A stretch of 50,474 nucleotides of DNA from Marinoscillum pacificum (GTDB lineage: Bacteria > Bacteroidota > Bacteroidia > Cytophagales > Cyclobacteriaceae): NCBI RefSeq assembly GCF_024714495.1, contig NZ_JAMZMJ010000023.1, positions 1 through 50,474 of the forward strand, in the 5' to 3' direction. The translations under genes were made by a program, and so were the position numbers. The notes below the pieces were generated by a model that saw only the letters and a list, made by a program, of their open reading frames with translations, was not told the origin of the DNA and did not search any database. Positions 45,016 to 50,474 of the stretch are shown here, piece after piece. The number at the start of each line of letters is the position of its first letter. The stretch's first letter is position 1.

Positions 45016-45726
45016 ATGATCATCAACCTGATTTCATCTCCAAGAAACATTTCTACAGCTACCATGTATGCATTTGCTAACCATGGTCAATTTAAAGTGA
45101 TTGATGAGCCATTTTATGCATATTACCTCAACTTAACAGGAATCAAACATCCAGGAAGAGAAGAAATCATTAAAAGTCAACCAGTGAACATTCCAGGAGT
45201 TTTGAAATGGATAGATGAGCTACATGAACAGCATGAGCATGTTTTTGTCAAAAATATGGCCCATCATCTAATTGACACCAGTCTGGATTTTCTACATGAT
45301 TATGTCAATGTGCTGCTTATTCGAGACCCAAAAGAACTTATCACTTCATTTGCTAAAGTAATTCCTAATCCAAAAATGAGTGACATAGGTATTCAAAGAC
45401 AATTTGAGATTTATGAATTTCTAAGTAAAGAATGCATCATCTTAGATTCAAACGAAACTTTAAAAAATCCTGAAGGAATTTTTACACAGTTTTTTGCAAA
45501 AGTTGGTATACAATATAACCCACAAATGCTGCACTGGACTCCTGGCGCCATACCTGAAGATGGTGTTTGGGCGAAATATTGGTATGAAAATGTACATGCA
45601 TCATCAGGTATGGGAATGAAGAAGAATAACACCAGTCCATTTCCAGAAAACAGCCTTGATCTCCTCAATGAGTCTTTACCCTACTACGAACAATTAAAGG
45701 AAAAAGCGCTAAAGGCAGATCAATAG
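45016..45726 (+). CDS. Sulfotransferase-like P-loop protein
   Basis: A 236-residue cytosolic protein starting IINLISSPRNISTATMYAFANHG, a divergent phosphosulfate-type loop (SSPRNxST), with VIDEPFYAYYL, VFVKNMAHHL and LLIRDPKELITSF in the position of the 3'-phosphate motif. This is a distinct branch from the four enzymes in the polysaccharide locus. From memory, domains of this type occur fused to class IV aminotransferases in plant proteins; here a class IV aminotransferase is encoded three genes downstream. Substrate unknown, possibly a small metabolite. Confidence 0.78.
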   Translation: MIINLISSPRNISTATMYAFANHGQFKVIDEPFYAYYLNLTGIKHPGREEIIKSQPVNIPGVLKWIDELHEQHEHVFVKNMAHHLIDTSLDFLHDYVNVLLIRDPKELITSFAKVIPNPKMSDIGIQRQFEIYEFLSKECIILDSNETLKNPEGIFTQFFAKVGIQYNPQMLHWTPGAIPEDGVWAKYWYENVHASSGMGMKKNNTSPFPENSLDLLNESLPYYEQLKEKALKADQ

Positions 45727-45815
45727 AAATTAACAGTCAATTAGCTATTTCTTAACCCAATTAATTCTTCTACTAGTCTTGATCAAATCTAGTTTCGTGG
45801 AAATTTTAATCAACC

Positions 45816-46637
45816 ATGAAACCAGTTTTATATATCTTATTATTAAGCCTTTTCTTTTCGGCATGCCAGCAAATCAATAACTCTACTAGCTCTACCATAA
45901 AAATGAAAGGTAGCGAGTCAATGCACGCTGTTTTCCAAGAATTGAAAGAAAGCTTCGAAAAATCAAACCCCGATATTCAGATCATACTTGAAGGAGGTGG
46001 AAGTAGAACAGGACTAAATGCCATTCGTGAACAAAGTGCTGACATTGGTCTCTCCTCTTTTGAATTTGATTTAAAAAAAGAACTCGGATCAACAAGTAAA
46101 GTGAAAGAGCAAGTGATTGCCTTTGATGGTGTAGTCTTAATTACCAATGAAAACAACCCACTCGACTCTCTAACCGATGAACAAGTGGAAAAAATTTACG
46201 AAGGCCAAATAAATGATTGGAGCGAACTCGGTGGAAATCCTGGCAGCATTCTCCCTATAGTGCGTGATGAAAACTCTGGAACGCAAAAATTCTTTACAGA
46301 ACATTATGCTATCAATGGTTTGAGCAACTCAGCCATTACTCTGGATGAGAATAAAGACATTGTCAATAAAGTACATTCAAACGTTAATGCGATTGGGTTT
46401 ATTGGGTTTGCCTATTTTGCTCATGGTGTTCATGAAATTAAATTGGCTGCTGACAGTTTTAAATTTCGTTCGCCAACAAAGTCGAACCTACTTAACAATA
46501 CTTACCCACTAAAAAGAGGTCTTCGAATTTACTACAATGATCAACTGAGTGATTCCACTAAAGCGTTTCTTGTCTTTTTGAATTCTGATGAAGCCAAATC
46601 AATCATAGAATCATTTGGCCTTATTCAAACGAATTAA
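45816..46637 (+). CDS. PstS-like phosphate-binding lipoprotein
   Basis: A 273-residue lipoprotein (signal ending FFSAC, Cys17) with the PstS-type periplasmic binding fold: TIKMKGSESMHAVFQEL, EGGGSRTGLNAIREQSADIGLSS, VIAFDGVVLITNENNP, INDWSELGG, RDENSGTQKFFTEH and VNAIGFIGFAYF. These are the phosphate-contacting loops. No pstC, pstA, pstB or phoU gene is nearby, so it is an orphan binding protein. Its stop overlaps the convergent GH130-like gene by 4 bp (TTAA). Confidence 0.9.
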   Translation: MKPVLYILLLSLFFSACQQINNSTSSTIKMKGSESMHAVFQELKESFEKSNPDIQIILEGGGSRTGLNAIREQSADIGLSSFEFDLKKELGSTSKVKEQVIAFDGVVLITNENNPLDSLTDEQVEKIYEGQINDWSELGGNPGSILPIVRDENSGTQKFFTEHYAINGLSNSAITLDENKDIVNKVHSNVNAIGFIGFAYFAHGVHEIKLAADSFKFRSPTKSNLLNNTYPLKRGLRIYYNDQLSDSTKAFLVFLNSDEAKSIIESFGLIQTN

Positions 46638-47719
46638 TTCAATTCTTGGGGAGACACTGCCACTGCAATCTTGGAATCTGCGGTTCCATAATACAAGAAC
46701 CACTGATTTTTGTAATGGCAGAGTCCTTCTACAAAACAGACATTATTTACTTGGCCAGTAATCTCATAGGGCTTATCCGGTGTGAAGAAGTAATCTTCTG
46801 ATCGGCGAATAAGTTTTATGGGATTCGTGGGATCAAACAAGGCTTGACCAGCGCTGTAAGTACCATCTGGTAATGTCTGATCCCCGTCAGCCAGTCTATT
46901 TCTACTGTTATATATCAGAAGAATTCCATTGCTTGTAGTGATCGCTGGTGGCCCAGGCTCCACCAGATCACTATCGAATTTACCCGCACGAGGTGATAAT
47001 ACTTTGAGCCATTCTCCAGTTTCAGTTTTAACAGGATCCCACCGAATCAGGTCATTTGATTGCGCAATGAACAAATCCGTATCTCCAAAATACATCCAGT
47101 ATTTTTGGTCAATTTTCTCAGCGACCAATTCATCATCAATGGATCGTGACACGATAGATCCAGATTTTGACCATTGGTTAATATCTACACTATCCTGAAA
47201 AACGGAGCCATGCTTTTTCCAGTTTCTTAAATCATAAGTAGTTGCGACTAATAGACGAGCTAGATTTCCATCATATGCGGTATAGGTCATCACATACAAT
47301 CCATCTTCACGCTTCACAATTCTTGGATCTTCCGATCCACCTTCCCACTCCAACCCTTTATACTCATCTTCGTCTGGATAGAATACCGGTTGAGGTAAAC
47401 GAGTAAAATTCAAACCATCAAAGCTAAAAGCAAGTCCAATTCTAGAAGTTCCGTTGTACTTCCCAACAAAATCTTCTGCCCGATAAAGCATGAATAAGGT
47501 ATCATCCTTTACAAGAGAAGCAGGATTAAATACATCTTTTCCTTCCCATTTCACCAAACGCTGTGTGATTGGATCTCGAAACAAAGAAGAGGTATCAGGT
47601 GTCATTATTGGATTTACATCATCTTGCTTTTCGAAACCAATTAATTGCCACTCATCAACTTTTTCTGGAGAACAACAGAACATATTAATGACAGCAAGGA
47701 GTTGTATTATTTTTCTCAT
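46634..47719 (-). CDS. GH130-like glycosidase/phosphorylase, lipoprotein-like
   Basis: The start is the ATG at 47719, giving a short lipoprotein-like signal (MRKIIQLLAVINMFCC); an in-frame TTG 15 bases earlier is less likely. The 361-residue protein has the five-bladed propeller features of GH130: KDVFNPASLVKDDTLFMLYRAED, TSRIGLAFSFDGLNF, EGGSEDPRIV (with the conserved catalytic Asp131), a YDLRNWKKHG blade and FVEGLCHYKNQWFLYYG. GH130 enzymes cleave or phosphorolyse beta-mannosides. The exported location favours a hydrolase, such as a beta-1,2-mannosidase. It may be part of a scavenging function together with the alpha-amylase; the exact substrate cannot be read. Confidence 0.85.
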   Translation of the reverse strand: MRKIIQLLAVINMFCCSPEKVDEWQLIGFEKQDDVNPIMTPDTSSLFRDPITQRLVKWEGKDVFNPASLVKDDTLFMLYRAEDFVGKYNGTSRIGLAFSFDGLNFTRLPQPVFYPDEDEYKGLEWEGGSEDPRIVKREDGLYVMTYTAYDGNLARLLVATTYDLRNWKKHGSVFQDSVDINQWSKSGSIVSRSIDDELVAEKIDQKYWMYFGDTDLFIAQSNDLIRWDPVKTETGEWLKVLSPRAGKFDSDLVEPGPPAITTSNGILLIYNSRNRLADGDQTLPDGTYSAGQALFDPTNPIKLIRRSEDYFFTPDKPYEITGQVNNVCFVEGLCHYKNQWFLYYGTADSKIAVAVSPQELN

Positions 47720-47750
47720 AATTTTCAGGTTCAACTAACACGCTCGTAAT

Positions 47751-48650
47751 ATGCTGCAAAAATTTAATCCTAAAAATGAAAATATCCAGGTTTGGGTAGG
47801 AAATGGCCTGGTTCATAGAAAAGATGCTAAAGTTTCCGTCTTTGACTCATCAGTACAGGGAGGTGACGCCATCTGGGAAGGATTAAGAAGGTACAAAGAA
47901 GGAGTTTTCTGCCTGGACAAGCACATTGATCGGTTATTTGAGTCCGCTAAAGCACTTGCATTTACTCATATCCCAGAGCGTAGTTTTATTAAAGAAGCTG
48001 TGAAAGCAACCTTGGAAGCGAATGACATGTCTCATGACGCACATATTCGATTAACCCTTACTAGAGGTGAAAAAGTGACCTCAGGTATGGATCCTCGATT
48101 GAACCAGAATGGCTCTTGCCTGATTGTGTTAGCAGAATGGAAGCCATTAGTCTATGACAATGAAAATGGGATTAAAGTCATTACCAGTACGCAGAGAAGA
48201 AATAACCCACAGTTTCTTGATAGCAAAATTCACCATGCCAATTTATTGAATAACATTCTAGCTAAAATTCAGGCAAATTTTGCCAATGTGGATGCTGCAA
48301 TCATGTTGGATCACCAAGGGTTTGTAGCAGAGCTTAATGACACCAACCTGTTCATGATCAGAGATGGAAAATTATTTACTCCATTTGCTGATGCATGTCT
48401 TCATGGAATTACAAGAGGTCTTGTGCTTTCCACCGCTAAAAAGCTTGGTGTTGAAGTAGAAGAAAAGAACCTTAGCCTGGTGGAGTTTTACAATGCTGAT
48501 GAAGTCTTCGCCACAGGAACCATGGGAGAACTTACCCCGGTGAATGAAATAGATGGAAGAACCATTGAAAATAAATCAGGAATGAAGCTAAGAGCACAGC
48601 TTCAAGAAGCCTTTTCAAAACTCATCCCTGATTTATGTGAACAACTTTAG
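47751..48650 (+). CDS. Class IV aminotransferase (branched-chain / D-amino-acid type)
   Basis: A 299-residue PLP enzyme of fold type IV. Motifs: VWVGNGLVHRKDAKVSVFDSSVQGGDAIWEGLR, FCLDKHIDRLFESAKAL, the PLP Lys in LDSKIHHANLLNNILAK, EFYNADEVFATGTMGELTP (the TG.. GE phosphate-binding region) and EVNDTNLF-like AELNDTNLFMIRDG. It transfers amino groups of branched-chain or D-amino acids; the substrate class is not resolvable. Only 31 bp separate its start from the divergent GH130-like gene, so a shared promoter region is likely. Confidence 0.92.
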   Translation: MLQKFNPKNENIQVWVGNGLVHRKDAKVSVFDSSVQGGDAIWEGLRRYKEGVFCLDKHIDRLFESAKALAFTHIPERSFIKEAVKATLEANDMSHDAHIRLTLTRGEKVTSGMDPRLNQNGSCLIVLAEWKPLVYDNENGIKVITSTQRRNNPQFLDSKIHHANLLNNILAKIQANFANVDAAIMLDHQGFVAELNDTNLFMIRDGKLFTPFADACLHGITRGLVLSTAKKLGVEVEEKNLSLVEFYNADEVFATGTMGELTPVNEIDGRTIENKSGMKLRAQLQEAFSKLIPDLCEQL

Positions 48651-48659
48651 TGTTACAGT

Positions 48660-50114
48660 TTAGATGTTTGGAGACCAAACACTGTATCCATTAGGAGGAC
48701 ATTGAATTTTCACCCAACCACCGCTCTGTGTGGTTGGATACCATCCAGAGTTTCCTGTAAAGTCTTTGATCTGAGTACTGTTCCAATTAGTAGGAACCCA
48801 ACGTTCTACCCAGCTATCAGAGTTGTTTATATAGACAATTAGGCCCGGATTCCCACCATAACCATTTCTTCTGGCAATGTATTCATCCGTGTCAGTATAC
48901 AAGATACTAGTATTACCTGTTGCTTTGTTATTGTGAATCCATATCAAGTTGTTCAACTTGTTTTTATCCAACCACGCTTCATAATCCTGGTAGAAGATAC
49001 ATGGATAACCTTCATGCGTCAAGATGTAAGCATAGGCTAGAGTCTTATTCCAGATTTCATCGGTATCATGATTAGCAACGAAGGTTACAGCCTTATATGG
49101 GTTTCTCTTCCACATCATATCATCGTTAAGCAAATTCAAATTGTTGCCGTCAAATGCATCGTTCATCTTGTAATACGCTGCAAAGTCAAAAACGGAACTA
49201 TTGGCTTCATTAGCCCACCAATTCAAATAATCGACATTGGAATCCCATAGCTCTCCTACCGAGAAACCACCAATATTGCTATTCCATGTGTTGACAACCC
49301 AAGGACCAAATCCTTTCACATAATCGAACCTCCAGCCATCAAAACCCATGACGTTCTTGTAATACTTACCAACGGCATCAGAACGACCCCAGAGCCAATC
49401 TTGAACGTTAGGAACTTCATGACACATGTCTGCGAAACCTCCAAATACCCCTTCGTCATTAGAATGAATACCATTTGGATGGAAGTCATGCTGACTTCTT
49501 GGAAACTTTCCAGATGCAATCCCTGTATAGTCGGTATAAGTGCTTGTACCGGTATATTGGTTGGTCTCCAGTGCTCCGCCGCTGTTATGATTTAGAACAA
49601 TATCAGCGTATACTTCCATATTTTCACTATGAGCTGATGCTATTAGAGCTTCAAGCTCTAATCGTGATCCAAACCGTGTCTCTACGGTTCCATTTTGGTT
49701 ATAATCACCAAAATCATAATAGTCTGTAGGATCATACCCCATGGAGTACGGGCCATTTTGAGCTTTAGATACTGGAGGCAACCATATAGCGCCAATACCG
49801 GCAGATGACCAGGCTGCTGTTTTACTCTCTACTACATCCCACCAGGTACCTCCAGCCGGAACATCCCAATAGAAACCTTGCATCATCACTCCACCTCCTG
49901 GCCCAGCAGTAAATCGACCGTCTGCGGAATTGGATTGTGTTCTAAAAGGACGCCCATCATGTGTGGTAACATCTACCACTTTAATTTCATTTTGCGCATC
50001 AAGCAAATCAGATTCTGGCGACTGATCTTCACATGACCAGAAAGTAATGGCTAATGATAAAATGGTTAAGGACGGCCATTTTATGAGTGAGTTTTTTAAT
50101 TGTGAATTCATCAT
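48660..50114 (-). CDS. Alpha-amylase, GH13_7 (archaeal-type), lipoprotein
   Basis: A 484-residue lipoprotein (signal ending TFWSC, Cys28). After a linker, the catalytic barrel starts VMMQGFYWDVPAGGTWWD. The four GH13 regions are DIVLNH, GWRFDYVKG (Asp264, nucleophile), VGELWD (Glu288, acid/base) and FVANHDTD (Asp350). Long stretches such as YSMGYDPTDYYDFGDY, NGTVETRFGS and KAVTFVANHDTD, and NGYSVWS at the end, closely recall the Thermococcales alpha-amylases of subfamily GH13_7. It would hydrolyse alpha-1,4-glucans at the cell surface. There is no SusC/SusD pair or starch-binding module in view. The start is one of two adjacent ATG codons (50114 or 50111). Confidence 0.95.
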   Translation of the reverse strand: MMNSQLKNSLIKWPSLTILSLAITFWSCEDQSPESDLLDAQNEIKVVDVTTHDGRPFRTQSNSADGRFTAGPGGGVMMQGFYWDVPAGGTWWDVVESKTAAWSSAGIGAIWLPPVSKAQNGPYSMGYDPTDYYDFGDYNQNGTVETRFGSRLELEALIASAHSENMEVYADIVLNHNSGGALETNQYTGTSTYTDYTGIASGKFPRSQHDFHPNGIHSNDEGVFGGFADMCHEVPNVQDWLWGRSDAVGKYYKNVMGFDGWRFDYVKGFGPWVVNTWNSNIGGFSVGELWDSNVDYLNWWANEANSSVFDFAAYYKMNDAFDGNNLNLLNDDMMWKRNPYKAVTFVANHDTDEIWNKTLAYAYILTHEGYPCIFYQDYEAWLDKNKLNNLIWIHNNKATGNTSILYTDTDEYIARRNGYGGNPGLIVYINNSDSWVERWVPTNWNSTQIKDFTGNSGWYPTTQSGGWVKIQCPPNGYSVWSPNI

Positions 50115-50325
50115 TTTTTTGAATTAGAGTTTTAGTTTATAAGGTTTCTAATCATCTGGGGTCGGAATTAATAAAGTGGAAATTATGAGCAAAACAGGCA
50201 CTATTCGCCTCATTTTATAAATTGATACTTTTACACATATAGATATCATTTCTTGCTAAATCCTTACAATCACTCTTTTCATTAGATTTAATTTTGAGAT
50301 AATTACAATTTCATATCAGTTAATC

Positions 50326-50474
50326 GTGAATTGGAAAGCAATACTTGTGGTCGTTGGATTGTTCGGAATTCTGGAGGCAGATGCTCAAGAGGATACTGTT
50401 ACCATCACATTTATCATTAATGATCTACCCGCTAATACACCGCATGATGCTTCCATCTACCTTGCGACAGATGT
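50326..50474 (+). CDS. Partial exported protein, 5' end only
   Basis: An open frame from GTG at 50326 to the window end encodes MNWKAILVVVGLFGILEADA, a signal peptide, then QEDTVTITFIINDLPANTPHDASIYLATD. That segment resembles the start of a CBM20/E-set-like beta-sandwich found before esterase or glucan-acting domains. A TAATTTTG box (50289-50296) upstream matches the Bacteroidota -7 element but I see no clear -33 TTG at the right distance. The gene is divergent from the alpha-amylase, 211 bp away, which suggests related glucan metabolism. The product cannot be named from this fragment. Confidence 0.65.
   Translation, partial: MNWKAILVVVGLFGILEADAQEDTVTITFIINDLPANTPHDASIYLATD

Overview
The window looks like a chromosomal segment of a Bacteroidota bacterium, most likely a marine-type member of the Cytophagales/Cytophagia. 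The base composition is AT-rich, Shine-Dalgarno signals are weak, and several starts are TTG or GTG. There are many type I and lipoprotein signal peptides, outer-membrane barrels, PorE-like TPR/propeller/OmpA proteins and a Bacteroidota-type OPX/Wzc pair. I saw no tRNA, rRNA or CRISPR array.

Positions 1-1114 hold no gene. They carry imperfect copies of a roughly 200-bp intergenic repeat, which may continue beyond the left edge.

Positions 1115-33205 are a large Wzx/Wzy-type exopolysaccharide or capsule locus, all on the + strand. It opens with a YjbH-like outer-membrane protein, a lipoprotein, a small barrel protein, an OPX export protein and a Wzc-like tyrosine kinase. Next come CDP-3,6-dideoxyhexose genes (rfbF, rfbG, an RfbJ-like reductase, rfbH), five glycosyltransferases, four sulfotransferases, a flippase, a polymerase, an acetyltransferase and a WbpV-like reductase. 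After a 3.2-kb stretch of mosaic repeats surrounding one gene of unknown function come gmd and fcl (GDP-fucose), a WecA/WbpL-like initiating transferase, a WbpM-like dehydratase and a second YjbH-like protein. Together these predict a sulfated, acetylated heteropolysaccharide with fucose and a 3,6-dideoxyhexose, built on a 6-deoxy-HexNAc-PP-undecaprenol primer. The two YjbH-like proteins at the two ends of the locus look like the two halves of one YjbH/GfcD porin.

Positions 33267-35327 hold a SRAP (YedK/HMCES) homologue that has lost its catalytic residues, then an IS4-family insertion sequence with clear ends and a 9-bp target duplication. Its transposase is broken by a 4-bp duplication.

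Positions 35470-41157 hold three tandem PorE-like paralogues; the middle one lacks the OmpA domain. Positions 41207-44117 hold a tightly packed trio: fabH, an unknown protein and a MORN-repeat protein. Positions 44128-50474 are a mixed-strand region with an alpha/beta-hydrolase lipoprotein, a sulfotransferase-like protein, a lone PstS-like binding protein, a GH130-type lipoprotein, a class IV aminotransferase, an archaeal-type (GH13_7-like) alpha-amylase lipoprotein and the start of another exported protein. All family assignments come from reading motifs in the translations; no database search was run.
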